From the NCBI GenBank assembly GCA_903903925.1, contig CAIVAU010000147.1, positions 1 through 59,641 of the forward strand: a stretch of 59,641 bases of DNA, given 5' to 3'. Each line of letters opens with the position of its first letter. Positions within the stretch are counted from its first letter, which is position 1. The notes under the pieces were generated by a model. It was not told where the DNA came from. It was given only the letters and a program-made list of their open reading frames with translations, and ran no database searches. Positions 35,843-46,276 of this stretch are shown in pieces. Position numbers and translations under genes: made by a program. The DNA is from an uncultured cyanobacterium (lineage in GTDB: Bacteria > Cyanobacteriota > Cyanobacteriia > Cyanobacteriales > Nostocaceae).

Positions 35843-37018
35843 TTAAAATTTCAGAATTTCTTGGTCATAGTTTTCAGGAAGGGGTTCTACTGACCAAACT
35901 AGACCCTCTCCTGATTCCAGCGCAACTTCTACAAAGAGTTGTTCTACAGCAGTTGTCGCCAGATCTTCATTATTGGGAAAAGGCTGTAAATCTTCGGTGA
36001 GTATTTTAAGTTTAAAACCACCAGGAACAGATGCTCCGACGACAGCGTTACGTAACTCAAAACGCCAAATTGTTGAATCCTCAACACTCATTGGTGTAAT
36101 TCGGAGTTCGTAGGATTGACCTGCAATGAGCAATGGGCGAGAGAAGACTGTCTCGTGTTTTATTTCTTTGACACTTCGTGCTCCAGCTGCACTCAGTTGT
36201 ATACTAAAACTTTCCCAACCGATCGCCGAAGCCCGTTGACTAACGCCGTCCTTGAGCCACTGGAGAACAGACCACTGTTCTGGTAATCCTAAACGTCGTT
36301 GATATAAGCTTTGTCTCCAACCTCCATGCTCAATCAATGCTCCCCATAGTTGAAAAGGAATCTCCAGTCTGGGTGTTAAAATCTCGCTTGTTCCCAGACG
36401 AGAAATCAGGTTTTGTGCTTGTTCTGGTATTAGGGAAACTAATGGTACTACAGTACTACGTGTAGGTTCTTCTGGGCAAAGTTGTCGCGCTACTCCCAAA
36501 ATACTCATGTCGCCAATCATATCAGTGGCATCAAGGGAATAAGTGCGATCGCGTCCGTCATAACTTCCTTTACTTTTAAGCAATTCGTGAGTACAGTAGC
36601 CCCAAACCCTTACATAGTTTTCATCCGGTTCAACTTGCACTGCTAAGTAATAATCCCCAGCCCAACTTGGTATATCTACCCATTCTTGCGCTACGCGCAA
36701 TTCACTCATATCCATAGCTTCGCTGGGAACTAATACAAATCGAGTTCCGTCTACAGAGATAGTAGATCCATTCACCACTTCCCAAAAGCTAGGTAATGCA
36801 GCAGTACTTGGCCAAGGCGTTGCTTGCGGTGCTATGTCCTCTTGTAGCCACTTCAACACAGCCAAAAAACAAAGTTTATTTAAATAAGCTTGATAGCGAG
36901 AAGCTGGGTTGGAAAAAATTTGACTTTGTTGCCAAACCTGAGATGAAGTGTCAGTTGGTATTTCTAAAATCAGATCAGTTGGAGAAGCAAAAGTAAAGAT
37001 GGTGGGGTTAGCAATCAT
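35843..37018 (-). CDS. DUF1822 family protein
   Basis: The 391-aa product matches DUF1822: SRYQAYLNKLCFLAVLKWLQ, GTRFVLVPSEAMDMSELRVA, DYYLAVQVEPDENYVRVWGY. The family is limited to cyanobacteria and usually lies next to a sigma-70-like gene and CHAT or caspase genes, as here. Its biochemical role is unknown. It is downstream of the sigma-like gene (37212-38381), on the same strand, across a repeat array. Confidence 0.88.
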   Translation of the reverse strand: MIANPTIFTFASPTDLILEIPTDTSSQVWQQSQIFSNPASRYQAYLNKLCFLAVLKWLQEDIAPQATPWPSTAALPSFWEVVNGSTISVDGTRFVLVPSEAMDMSELRVAQEWVDIPSWAGDYYLAVQVEPDENYVRVWGYCTHELLKSKGSYDGRDRTYSLDATDMIGDMSILGVARQLCPEEPTRSTVVPLVSLIPEQAQNLISRLGTSEILTPRLEIPFQLWGALIEHGGWRQSLYQRRLGLPEQWSVLQWLKDGVSQRASAIGWESFSIQLSAAGARSVKEIKHETVFSRPLLIAGQSYELRITPMSVEDSTIWRFELRNAVVGASVPGGFKLKILTEDLQPFPNNEDLATTAVEQLFVEVALESGEGLVWSVEPLPENYDQEILKF

Positions 37019-37061
37019 AGCGGTTCCTCAAGGGTGATGGATTGGGGGCTTTTAAGAGACA

Positions 37062-37201
<140 letters not shown>

Positions 37202-37211
37202 GGATGTATTC

Positions 37212-38381
37212 TTAAGATGGGTTGTAGTAAGCTTGTAACCATTCCTCCATTAGCGCACTGGTACTTTTTAATATGTCTGATGTAACAGAAATATGCAGCT
37301 GTTGTTGACTCCATTTAGCCAAAGAGCGCAGCAATGATTCCCTCGCTTTTGTCAGTCGTCGCGAGACAGTGTACTGCTGTATCTGTAGTTGTTTGGCAAT
37401 CTGCTGCTGAGTTAGCCCTTGAGCGTAGTAAAGTTGTAATATCTCTTGTACGAGCGGTTCTAATTCGGCAACTGCCTCTACTAACACCGTTTTAATCTCA
37501 GATTGCTTTGTGGATCTGGTTTGTTGTTCTTCTTGGGCAATGATTTGGGTGAGTAGGCTATCTTGTTCGTCTCCTGGTAAATTATCAAGCCAATTTCTGG
37601 TATCTTCAGAGCCAGAGGGAGTATTTAGAGAAATAAAATTAGGATAAAGATACGTACGTGCGGCTTTGGCACAATTCAATAGCCAGATTTCCAGGGTTTT
37701 TGGGTTTACGGGTGTTTGGCTTTGTGAGTTGTAAGCAATGGCGATCGCCTCCCAAGTTTGCTGATCTGGTTGAAGAAGTTGGCGCGTACTACTAGCTGAC
37801 GTTGGGACATACAGCGACCTGAAACAGTTCCAAGCAGTGACGTAAGCGGTCATAGTATCTTTTGATAAGCCATTGTCCAGTAAAGCCTCTACCAAACGCT
37901 TCTGACTAACTTTTCGTAAAAGTGCCCAATCCGTACAAATATCAACTTCGTGACGTTGTCGCAGAGTTTCGCGAATCACGCTGCTAAAGATTGTACTGGC
38001 GTAGTTTTTCAAAACAAAGTCGCCATTGGAGTTAAAACCTTTGAAAACTTTATGAACTTGGGCGATCGCGATCTGAAAAAAATCTGCTAACTTATACTGG
38101 CTACCAGCAAAACTAGCAGATGTTTTTTGGGCTGACCAGTAGCATGACTCTTGTAAGTAGGCGATCAGATGTTTTTGAGCAAGTCCACCAACTTCAGTAT
38201 CATGTAACAAATTATACCAGTACATAACCCAAAAGTTTTCTGAGATTTCTTGTGGGGTTTGCTTGATGACGTTTTGCATACTACGATACAACCTAGCATC
38301 CTTCGCCCAACCAATGAGGCGATCACTAGCAAATTCCAAAAAAGTGGAAAAGATTTCAATGATGCTTTTTCGAGGGTGCAT
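37212..38381 (-). CDS. Sigma-70-like RNA polymerase sigma factor
   Basis: The product is 389 aa from the ATG at 38381. The C-terminus is a clear sigma region 4 with helix-turn-helix (LEPLVQEILQLYYAQGLTQQ, QIAKQLQIQQYTVSRRLTKA). The N-terminal part is helical (VLKNYASTIFSSVIRETLRQ) and only loosely resembles region 2. Such atypical factors are cyanobacterial and often paired with DUF1822. It is divergent from the caspase-WD40 gene, 184 bp away, and may control the island. Confidence 0.88.
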   Translation of the reverse strand: MHPRKSIIEIFSTFLEFASDRLIGWAKDARLYRSMQNVIKQTPQEISENFWVMYWYNLLHDTEVGGLAQKHLIAYLQESCYWSAQKTSASFAGSQYKLADFFQIAIAQVHKVFKGFNSNGDFVLKNYASTIFSSVIRETLRQRHEVDICTDWALLRKVSQKRLVEALLDNGLSKDTMTAYVTAWNCFRSLYVPTSASSTRQLLQPDQQTWEAIAIAYNSQSQTPVNPKTLEIWLLNCAKAARTYLYPNFISLNTPSGSEDTRNWLDNLPGDEQDSLLTQIIAQEEQQTRSTKQSEIKTVLVEAVAELEPLVQEILQLYYAQGLTQQQIAKQLQIQQYTVSRRLTKARESLLRSLAKWSQQQLHISVTSDILKSTSALMEEWLQAYYNPS

Positions 38382-38407
38382 AAAACTACGCAAACCGACC
38401 TAGAGTG

Positions 38408-38452
38408 AGAGGGAGTGGGGAGTGTGGGGAGTGTGGGGAGTGTGGGGAGATG
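38408..38452. repeat. Nonanucleotide array (GTGGGGAGT)n upstream of the caspase gene
   Basis: GTGGGGAGT units run from about 38414 to 38449. Their reverse complement is the same unit found in frame inside the caspase gene. A further CCCACT array lies at 38508-38535. The called start at 38566 lies beyond both. Confidence 0.85.
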
Positions 38453-38565
38453 GAGAACAACGAAGCTCCGTCTCCCCTGCTAAGAGCTCCCTGTCCCTGC
38501 TAAGAGATCCCCACTCCCACTCCCACTCCCACTCCCTGTTCCTTAATATAAGCCAATACCTAAAC

Positions 38566-41500
38566 ATGTCTCCACTCGGTGTTGCTACTAGTCGCTCAAC
38601 TCAAGCCAAACAAACAGATGCAGCTAAGCTGTGGCTAATGCTTGTGGGAGTCAATCAATACCAGGATGAGCAGATACCTATCCTGCATTACTCAGCCGTA
38701 GACTGTCAAGGGTTGGCAGAAGCTTTGGTAGATGCAACAGCACAATTTACGCAAAAAGAGGTAAAAATTTACCACGACTTTGCGCTGGAATTGCCTTTGT
38801 TGGAGAATGTGCGTGTCACTTTCCAAGAAATGACCGCTGCTGCTAAACCTATTGATACTGTGTTATTTTATTTTTCTGGGCACGGGATGCTAGATCCAAA
38901 CACTCAGCAAGCATTCTTGTGCCTAGCAGATACAAAAAAATCCAACTTGCTTAACACAGGTTTAGCTTTACAGGAACTATTGCAATTATTAGGTAATTGT
39001 GCTGCTCAGAATCAGCTAGTGTGGTTAGATGCTTGTCATAGTGGTGGTATGACACTCAGAGGTGTAATGGGAGAACCATTGTTGAACCCTTTACCACAAT
39101 TTGTGGCAGTATTACAGCAAGTTGCAGCTAAAAGTAAAGGATTTTATGCATTACTTTCTTGCGACATTAATCAACAATCTTGGGAGTTCCCTGGACTAGG
39201 ACATGGGGTATTTACTTATTATTTAATGAGGGGATTGCAAGGTGAAGCGGCTGACGCCCAAGATGTGATTTCAGCAGATAGTTTATATCGCTATGTTTAT
39301 CATCAAACTTTACAATATATAGATAAAACAAATCAACAGCTACGACTCATTAATCAGCAGAAAAGAGGAAAAGGAGACACACAGCTTTTTCAGGAATATC
39401 CGCTACAAACTCCTAAACGAATTGTGGAGGGTGTTGGAGAATTAATTATTGGAGCTAGACGGGAGCAAGCTGTTAGCAAATTGCACCGTCGGTTAGGGGT
39501 AGTTGTAGAAGGATTATCAGGTAGTCAGGTAACACTTGAAATTAGTAAGTGTTTGGGGAACTCAGGGGATTTTGAACTAGAGTATTTGCCAGCAACAAAA
39601 GTGACTGCTAATGATGTGAGAGAAGCTATTGCACGTTATTTACACTCAGCAGAAGCAGAAACAATTCTAATATATCTGCGGGGGCGAATAGAGGAAACTG
39701 AAGCTTGGGAAGGGTTGTTACTGGGAGAGGATATCCGGATTAAGCGTTCGTGGTTGAAACAACAGTTACGCCGTTGTAGGGCTAAGCAAATTGTCATCTT
39801 GGATTGTCTGATCGCACAGACACAAACCTCTCCCCACACTCCCCACACTCCCCACACTCCCCACACTCCCCCCTCTCTCTCCCCTCCCCCATCTCTCCAA
39901 AACTGGATCGAAGATTTACAGCTAGACTCACAACTTGGACAGTGTTTAATTGTCTGTGCTTCTCCAATAGAAGAACCAGAGAGATTTGCTCAAACTTTTC
40001 TAGATTCTTTGATGACAGCTTCTGTGACAGATGGAATGTCAGCCGCTGGGGCGATCGCCCAACTACAAGTTTCTTTAGCAGGGACTGGTATTCCTCTCCA
40101 AGTCTGGCTATCGGGTGCACAAGGTATTATAGAAATCAAGAGAGCAAAAACTGATGGACATAGACTTGAACAAACAGCAGGATTAGATCTGGGAGTCTGC
40201 CCTTATATGGGCTTAAGTGCTTTTTCGGAGGATGACACTCAGTATTTTTACGGTAGAGAAACCTTAACCCAGCATTTACTTCACCACCTTGCCCACTCCT
40301 CGTTTCTTGCCGTTGTTGGTGCTTCTGGTAGTGGGAAATCTTCAATTGTGCAAGCTGGTGTCATTCCAGCACTACGGCTGGGCAGACAAATTCCCAGTAG
40401 CCAACAGTGGTTGATTAAAAGCATGCGACCAGGGGGGAGTCCGCTTGAGAGTTTAAGGGAATGGGGTGTGGGGAAGGGGGAGATGGACGCTTCCTTGTTC
40501 CCCATCCTCCCACACTCCCCACACTCCCCACACTCCCCACACTCCCCACACTCCCCACACTTCCCACACTTCCCACACTCCCCACACTCCCCACACTCCC
40601 CACACTCTCCACACTCCCCCCTCCCTACTCTGGAGGAGTTTGTGTACTGGATACGTAGCCTTCCCTATTCTGTTGTGGTGTTGGTTGTGGATCAGTTTGA
40701 GGAACTGTTTACGCAGGCGATCGCATCTAGTCGGGAACGCTTTTTGGGACTGGTGTTGGGGGCGGTGAAGTATGCTCCTGACCGGTTCAAATTGGTGATA
40801 ACTTTACGAGCAGACTTTATGGCCTCTTGTTTGGAATTTCCGGCATTGGCTCAGGCTTTGCAGTCGTCGAGTGTGTTGGTTTCACCCCAACTCAGTTTAG
40901 ATGATTATCGGCGCGTGATTGTTAACCCGGCCCAGCAGGTTGGGTTAAAAGTAGAATCGGAATTAGTAGAAGTTTTGTTGCGGGAGTTAAACCACTCGGC
41001 GGGGGATTTGGCTTTACTTGAATTTGTTTTGGAGCAACTGTGGCAACATCGTGTTGCTGGGGAGTTAACCTTACAAGTCTATCAGCAGAAATTAAATGGG
41101 ATTAAAGGAGCATTAGAGCGATCGTGTCAGGCTCTCTATGAAAGTTTAGACCCCAAAGCCCAAGAGTGTGCGAAGTGGATTTTTCTGTCTTTGACACAGC
41201 TTGGTGAGGGTACAGAAGATACTCGTCGGCGGGTATTTAAATCAGAGTTGATTGTGAAAAAATATCCCACCTATTTGGTAGAAAGAACCCTCAAAGCTTT
41301 AACAGATGCTAAGTTGGTGGTAGTGGATTTAGCAGAGGCAGTGACGGTAGAAGTTGCCCATGATATCCTGATTCGTTATTGGTCAACTTTGCGCTTGTGG
41401 TTAGAAGAAAATCGCGATCGCCTGCGAAAACAACGGCAAATTGAACAAGCTTCCCAATTGTGGCTGCAAAGTGGACAGCAATCTGATTTTTTATTGCAGG

Positions 41501-43797
41501 GAGTCCGGCTAGCAGAGGCGGAAGATATTTATCTTACCTGGACTGATGAATTGTCGGCTGATGTGCAACGTTTCATTAAAGGTTGCTTAGCTTTAAGAGA
41601 ACGACAACAACTTCAGGAAAAAATCAGACTTAAACAAGCCCAAAGGGCTGTCATTGCACTCAGCGGTTTGGGAATAGCAGCTTGCAGTTTTGCCGGATTA
41701 GCTTACTGGCAAGGACGGGAAGCACAGATGAGGGAAATTGACGCCTTAAATTCTTCTTCCAAGGCTAATCTTTTGTCAAATCAGCAGCTTGAGGCACTCA
41801 TTGCCAGTGTCAAAGCTGGAAAACAGCTGCGTCGGATCTGGGGATTAGGGATTGGGCTAGATCCTACCCAGTCACCAGTCCCCAATCCCCGCCAATCGAC
41901 GACGGTAAGTGAACTTGGGCAGGTCTTCTCTGGTATTGAAGAACGTAACCGTTTAGAAGGGCATAGTGCTGGAGTTGTGAGTGTGAGTTTCAGTCCTGAT
42001 GGTCAGACTATTGCCTCTGTCGGTTTAGACAAGACGATCAAACTCTGGAGTCGTGATGGTCGAAATTTAAAAACTCTCAGTGGGCATAGTAATGCCATCT
42101 CTAGTATTAGCTTTTCTCCTGATGGTAATACCATTGCCTCTGCCAGTGTTGACAAGACGATTAAACTCTGGAGAGTGAGTGACGGTCGCCTGCTGTTAAC
42201 GATAGAAGTCGGTAGTGAAACAGCAGCTACTTTTAGCCCTGATGGCGAAACTATTGCTTCTGCCAATGCTGACAAGACTGTTAAACTCTGGAGTGCTAGG
42301 GACGGTCACCTGCTAAAAACCCTCAATGGACACACCGATGGCGTTATTAGCGTTAGCTTCAGTCCTGATGGTAAAACGATCGCTTCGGGGAGTGAGGATA
42401 AAACAGTCAAACTCTGGAATCGTAGCGATGGGCGCTTGTTGAAAACCCTCAGTGGGCATCACAATTGGATCAACAGCGTCACTTTTAGCCCTGACGGTAA
42501 GACTATTGCCTCAGCAAGTCGTGACAACACCATTAAACTATGGAACAGTAGCGACGGAAATCTAGTTTCAACCCTGAATGGTCATAGCGATTCTGTTTGG
42601 GCTGTTGCTTTCAGCCCTGACGGTCAGACCATTGCCTCAGCGAGTAAAGACAACACTATCAAACTCTGGAGTCGTAACGGTATAGAACTGGAGACGTTCA
42701 AAGGGCATAACGCTGGAGTGAGTGGCGTGAGTTTTAGTCCCGACAGCAAGACCATTGCCACATCTAGTTTGGATGGAACAATTAGACTTTGGCAACGTCG
42801 GGACAAATCTCTGCTGCGAATCTTGGCTGGACAGAATGGTGGAGTTTATAGCGTGGGTTTCAGTCCTGACGGTAGTGTAGTCGCTTCAGGAAATTGGGAC
42901 GGGACGATTAAGCTTTGGCGGCGGAGTGACGGAACAATGCTGAGAACCCTCTCCGGTCATAGCAGTGTTGTCTACGGTGTGAGCTTTGCTCCCAATGGTC
43001 AGACCATCGCTTCAGCTAGTGCAGATAATTCTGTTAAAATTTGGCGCGTTAGTGATGGTCAATTGCTCCACACGTTGACTGGGCATACCGATGATGTTAA
43101 TCAGGTCAGTTTCAGCCCTGATGGTAAAATCATTGCAACTGCTAGCAAAGACAACACCGTCAAACTTTGGCACAGTAGTGATGGTACTTTGATTCAAACT
43201 CTCAAGGGGCATGTTGCCGAGGTTTATACAGTCAGTTTCAGCCCTGACGGTGAGACTATAGCCTCAGCTGGTGCTGACAACACGATCAAACTCTGGAGTC
43301 GTACTGGTCGCCTCCTCAGAACTATTCTAGGGCATAACCAATGGATCTATAGTGTTAGTTTCAGCCCCGACGGCAAAATTATTGCTTCTAGCAGTGCTGA
43401 TCAAACCGTCAAACTCTGGAGGACTCGTGACGGACAACGACTTCATACTCTTCAAGGACACAAGGATGCCGTCCGTAGCACTAGCTTTTCCCCTGATGGT
43501 CAAACGATCGCTTCCGCTAGTGAAGACAAAACGGTGAAACTCTGGAACTTGGATGGTCAGCTACTAACAACCCTACCAGAACATGGAAATGCTGTCATGA
43601 GCGTCAGTTTTAGCCCTGACGGTAAGACCCTAGTTTCGGGCAGTTTAGACAGCACCGCTCGACTCTGGCATTTTGATCCTAAAGATGTGAAACCTTTGGA
43701 ACTGAATTCTTTAATCAAGGATGCTTGCTCTTGGCTGCAAGATTATCTGGAAACCAACCCCAAGGTCAGCCCTGACGAGAAAAAACTCTGTTTTTAA
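38566..43797 (+). CDS. Caspase-like protease (peptidase C14) - P-loop NTPase - WD40 protein
   Basis: The product is 1743 aa from the ATG at 38566; upstream in-frame codons translate repeats. Residues 20-250 form a caspase fold with catalytic His106 (FYFSGHGM) and Cys157 (WLDACHSGG). A second alpha/beta domain follows, then a STAND/NACHT-like NTPase with Walker A ([11 protein letters not shown], about residues 583-593) and Walker B ([11 protein letters not shown], about 703-713). Next are a helical arm, a membrane-like helix ([20 protein letters not shown]) and 14 WD40 repeats, enough for two seven-blade propellers. In this class the propellers sense a ligand and the NTPase switches the protease. 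Repeat-derived segments interrupt it at residues 423-434, 649-684 and about 1095-1110. Confidence 0.95.
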   Translation: MSPLGVATSRSTQAKQTDAAKLWLMLVGVNQYQDEQIPILHYSAVDCQGLAEALVDATAQFTQKEVKIYHDFALELPLLENVRVTFQEMTAAAKPIDTVLFYFSGHGMLDPNTQQAFLCLADTKKSNLLNTGLALQELLQLLGNCAAQNQLVWLDACHSGGMTLRGVMGEPLLNPLPQFVAVLQQVAAKSKGFYALLSCDINQQSWEFPGLGHGVFTYYLMRGLQGEAADAQDVISADSLYRYVYHQTLQYIDKTNQQLRLINQQKRGKGDTQLFQEYPLQTPKRIVEGVGELIIGARREQAVSKLHRRLGVVVEGLSGSQVTLEISKCLGNSGDFELEYLPATKVTANDVREAIARYLHSAEAETILIYLRGRIEETEAWEGLLLGEDIRIKRSWLKQQLRRCRAKQIVILDCLIAQTQTSPHTPHTPHTPHTPPSLSPPPSLQNWIEDLQLDSQLGQCLIVCASPIEEPERFAQTFLDSLMTASVTDGMSAAGAIAQLQVSLAGTGIPLQVWLSGAQGIIEIKRAKTDGHRLEQTAGLDLGVCPYMGLSAFSEDDTQYFYGRETLTQHLLHHLAHSSFLAVVGASGSGKSSIVQAGVIPALRLGRQIPSSQQWLIKSMRPGGSPLESLREWGVGKGEMDASLFPILPHSPHSPHSPHSPHSPHFPHFPHSPHSPHSPHSPHSPLPTLEEFVYWIRSLPYSVVVLVVDQFEELFTQAIASSRERFLGLVLGAVKYAPDRFKLVITLRADFMASCLEFPALAQALQSSSVLVSPQLSLDDYRRVIVNPAQQVGLKVESELVEVLLRELNHSAGDLALLEFVLEQLWQHRVAGELTLQVYQQKLNGIKGALERSCQALYESLDPKAQECAKWIFLSLTQLGEGTEDTRRRVFKSELIVKKYPTYLVERTLKALTDAKLVVVDLAEAVTVEVAHDILIRYWSTLRLWLEENRDRLRKQRQIEQASQLWLQSGQQSDFLLQGVRLAEAEDIYLTWTDELSADVQRFIKGCLALRERQQLQEKIRLKQAQRAVIALSGLGIAACSFAGLAYWQGREAQMREIDALNSSSKANLLSNQQLEALIASVKAGKQLRRIWGLGIGLDPTQSPVPNPRQSTTVSELGQVFSGIEERNRLEGHSAGVVSVSFSPDGQTIASVGLDKTIKLWSRDGRNLKTLSGHSNAISSISFSPDGNTIASASVDKTIKLWRVSDGRLLLTIEVGSETAATFSPDGETIASANADKTVKLWSARDGHLLKTLNGHTDGVISVSFSPDGKTIASGSEDKTVKLWNRSDGRLLKTLSGHHNWINSVTFSPDGKTIASASRDNTIKLWNSSDGNLVSTLNGHSDSVWAVAFSPDGQTIASASKDNTIKLWSRNGIELETFKGHNAGVSGVSFSPDSKTIATSSLDGTIRLWQRRDKSLLRILAGQNGGVYSVGFSPDGSVVASGNWDGTIKLWRRSDGTMLRTLSGHSSVVYGVSFAPNGQTIASASADNSVKIWRVSDGQLLHTLTGHTDDVNQVSFSPDGKIIATASKDNTVKLWHSSDGTLIQTLKGHVAEVYTVSFSPDGETIASAGADNTIKLWSRTGRLLRTILGHNQWIYSVSFSPDGKIIASSSADQTVKLWRTRDGQRLHTLQGHKDAVRSTSFSPDGQTIASASEDKTVKLWNLDGQLLTTLPEHGNAVMSVSFSPDGKTLVSGSLDSTARLWHFDPKDVKPLELNSLIKDACSWLQDYLETNPKVSPDEKKLCF
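39832..39867 (+). repeat. In-frame nonanucleotide repeat encoding PHT x4
   Basis: Four exact CCCCACACT units encode Pro-His-Thr four times (residues 423-434), followed by a Ser/Pro stretch. The unit is the complement of the intergenic GTGGGGAGT family and, being 9 nt, keeps the frame. Confidence 0.95.
40510..40617 (+). repeat. In-frame nonanucleotide repeat encoding PHS/PHF x12
   Basis: Twelve CCACACTCC-type units encode Pro-His-Ser ten times and Pro-His-Phe twice (residues 649-684). They lie between Walker A and Walker B of the NTPase domain. Confidence 0.95.
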
Positions 43798-43840
43798 GTG
43801 CGGAATATGAGCTACAAGATTTCCCCCTACTCCCCTGTCC

Positions 43841-44104
43841 CTAGCAGCGCCTAGGTAGGGGACAAGGAGGATCTTTTGGTTTTGATGTTGACTCAGATAC
43901 GACTTTTTGGTGGTCAGGTTTTTTGCTACAGCTTCTGGAGGGGGCACAAGATGCTTTCGAGGGGGGCGGCGATGGTGTAGACGCCCTGAGATGTGGCGTA
44001 TCTGCCTGAATTTGGGCAGTTGTTAAGGTAAATGCCAAGCTTTTAACTGCACTTAGCAATACTATTGGTAATGCGATCACTAAACTCAAAAATTGCATTT
44101 TCAT
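43841..44104 (-). CDS. Small secreted Cys/Pro-rich peptide, 87 aa
   Basis: A good ribosome site (GAGGAG, about 8 nt before the ATG) and a signal peptide (MKMQFLSLVIALPIVLLSAV, cut near LAF) support translation. The mature part (DTPHLRASTPSPPPSKASC, SCSKKPDHQK, ending PLPRRC) is Pro/Ser/Lys-rich with four Cys. The last part may be altered by repeats, as the DNA there resembles the intergenic CCCCTGTCCC type. Function unknown. Confidence 0.5.
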   Translation of the reverse strand: MKMQFLSLVIALPIVLLSAVKSLAFTLTTAQIQADTPHLRASTPSPPPSKASCAPSRSCSKKPDHQKVVSESTSKPKDPPCPLPRRC

Positions 44105-44437
44105 ATCAACTCCTCTTAATTAGATAGATATTTATCGCCAAAATAGCAATCGCCGTGTACAAATGAGGGAAACGTTTGTACGTGTCGCCTTGCAGCATCT
44201 CGATGTGCTAAGTTTTGGGTTTATACCCTTTTATAGAATAAGTACATCTGGTTTGTTACTTTTATGCAAAATTTTCGTAACTCTGCAAGTTAATGAGCCT
44301 CAATATCTACAAAAGGAGTTGATAAAGGTATAGGATAAAGATTGCCACATGGTAGAATGTGCTGATTGAAACGCTGGAAGTGCTCAGTAAAAACTCAGGA
44401 TAATCAATAAGTAGCTAACAAAAAGTCGCTAAATATT
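44105..44437. other. Divergent intergenic region before ycf51
   Basis: 333 bp without a gene. A GTACAAA/TTTGTAC inverted repeat with an 11-nt loop is present around 44157-44181. Promoters for the small peptide and ycf51 must lie here. Confidence 0.4.
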
Positions 44438-44965
44438 ATGCTCACAACATCTGACTTTCTCCAATACACCCAATGGTCGGGTATTGCAACTCTGGTATTC
44501 GCTGCTCTGACACTCCTAGGTTTTATTCTTAAATGGGGCATTCGTTTCCGGCTGGTAGGTACAACTGGCTTGATGCTCGTGTTGACAGGTGGCTTATTTG
44601 CGCTCTCCTTAGCACCTTTGTCTCGCATTGTGATTCCAGGTGCAGTGAGGTACAGTCTAGTTTATGACAATGGGGGAACACAAACAGTCATTACGATCCC
44701 ACCCCAGATTTCGCCTTCACAATTAGAATCAACTCTACGTCAAGCAGCTAGCGACCTCTATTCTTATGGACGCTTCGGGACACAAGGAAACAACCAGTTG
44801 ACAATTCGAGCGCGTACGGTTATCCATCCAGAACCAGGGGTTTCTGTACCACTTTACTTGGGTCAAGTTAGGCGATCGCTCGCCAGTCGTGAAGATGCAC
44901 AAATGGAACTGGAAATTTACCAGGAAAAATTTGCCCTACTGCCGAAAGAGGGAGCAGGGGGGTAG
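44438..44965 (+). CDS. ycf51: Ycf51 family protein
   Basis: The 175-aa product matches Ycf51, conserved in cyanobacteria and some plastids. It has two N-terminal membrane helices (TLVFAALTLLGFILKWGIRF, VGTTGLMLVLTGGLFALSLA) and an outer domain (YSLVYDNGGTQTVITIPPQI). Function is unknown. The last residues EGAGG and the TAG stop come from a GGGAGCAGGGGGGTAGGGG repeat at 44948-44966. Confidence 0.9.
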   Translation: MLTTSDFLQYTQWSGIATLVFAALTLLGFILKWGIRFRLVGTTGLMLVLTGGLFALSLAPLSRIVIPGAVRYSLVYDNGGTQTVITIPPQISPSQLESTLRQAASDLYSYGRFGTQGNNQLTIRARTVIHPEPGVSVPLYLGQVRRSLASREDAQMELEIYQEKFALLPKEGAGG

Positions 44966-44974
44966 GGGAGCAGG

Positions 44975-46276
44975 CTATATTGGTAGAGTAATAATAAAAT
45001 TTGTCCCATCACCAGGGGTTGACACGCAGTTTATTTGTCCGTTGTGTTTATCGACAATAATTTGGTAGCTGATAGCTAATCCTAGCCCAGTTCCTTTTCC
45101 TACAGGCTTGGTGGTGAAGGATTGCTCAAAAATTCGAGCTTGCACCTCAGGAGTCATACCGGGGCCATTATCTTTGATGCAAATTGTGACTGTTTCTTGC
45201 TCAACATCAACCGATGTAGTGATAGTGATAATGTTTGGGCAAGCAACAATTTCTTGAGCAGAGCGGTTTTTGTTAAGTTCATCAAAGGCATCAATGGCAT
45301 TGGCAATGATATTCATGAAAACTTGGTTCAGTTGTCCAGAATAGCAACTAATGGGAGGTAACTCACCGTATTGTTTTACGACTTGGATCTCAAGGTGGTT
45401 CTCATCGGCTTTCAACCGATGTTTTAATAGCATCAAGGTGCTATCTATTCCTTCGTGAACCTGAAAATCCACCTTAGATGAAATATCGGCTCTAGCAAAG
45501 GTTCTTAGAGACATGCTGATGTTTTTAAGGCGGGAAATTCCTTGGTACATTGATTCCAGCAGCTTGGGCATGTCCTCAGCTAGATACTCTAAGTCAATTT
45601 CGTCAACTAACTCTTCGATTTCTGGAGATGGATGTGGTAAATACTTCTGCTGGAGGGTCACCAGGCGCAGTAGATAATTTGCATATTCCTTAATATGGAA
45701 GAGATTTCCGCCAATAGAACCAATCGGGTTATTAATCTCATGACCAATGCCTGCAACAAGTTGTCCCAGAGTGGACATTTTCTCTCTTTGGATCAGTTGT
45801 AGCTGGGTTTGTTGTAGCTTCTGCAGAGATTCGGTTAATTCTGTGGTACGTTCTTGTACCCTTTCTTCCAATGTACGGGTAAGATTGGAGATTTTCAGGT
45901 GTAACTTTAATCGAGCAATGACTTCTTCCTGTTGGAAAGGTTTGGTAATATAGTCAACTGCACCAATTTCCAGTCCTTTTACTTTGTCTGTGGCATCAGA
46001 TAGGGCACTCATGAAAATCACCGGAATATTCTGAGTGATAGGATTGGCTTTTAGCCTGCGGCAAGTTTCAAATCCATCAATACCCCCCATCATGACATCC
46101 AGCAGAATGAGATCGGGATCGGCGTATTCTGTTTGTTCGATCGCTGATTCTCCATCTGTTGCCATGAGTGCTTTCCACCCACACCCTTGGATAGCCTCCC
46201 ATAGTACCCTAATATTATTTGGATTGTCATCTACCAAAAGGATCTGCATTGGCTTTGAGAGAGGATCAGCCATCAT
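44975..46276 (-). CDS. Response regulator-histidine kinase (REC-HisKA-HATPase)
   Basis: The 433-aa protein has a receiver domain with Asp60 ([17 protein letters not shown]), a coiled linker ([20 protein letters not shown]), an H-box with His179 ([16 protein letters not shown]) and an ATPase domain ([29 protein letters not shown]). It is the close paralogue of 8023-9498 but without that gene's ~60-aa insertion. It overlaps the CHASE2 hybrid kinase by 4 bp (ATGA), so it is the last gene of that operon. Confidence 0.93.
   Translation of the reverse strand: MMADPLSKPMQILLVDDNPNNIRVLWEAIQGCGWKALMATDGESAIEQTEYADPDLILLDVMMGGIDGFETCRRLKANPITQNIPVIFMSALSDATDKVKGLEIGAVDYITKPFQQEEVIARLKLHLKISNLTRTLEERVQERTTELTESLQKLQQTQLQLIQREKMSTLGQLVAGIGHEINNPIGSIGGNLFHIKEYANYLLRLVTLQQKYLPHPSPEIEELVDEIDLEYLAEDMPKLLESMYQGISRLKNISMSLRTFARADISSKVDFQVHEGIDSTLMLLKHRLKADENHLEIQVVKQYGELPPISCYSGQLNQVFMNIIANAIDAFDELNKNRSAQEIVACPNIITITTSVDVEQETVTICIKDNGPGMTPEVQARIFEQSFTTKPVGKGTGLGLAISYQIIVDKHNGQINCVSTPGDGTNFIITLPI

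Noticed and set aside
40415..40612. Antisense frame encoding GSVGSVGS repeats
   Set aside because: It is the reverse reading of the in-frame PHS repeat of the caspase gene and has no independent start signals.
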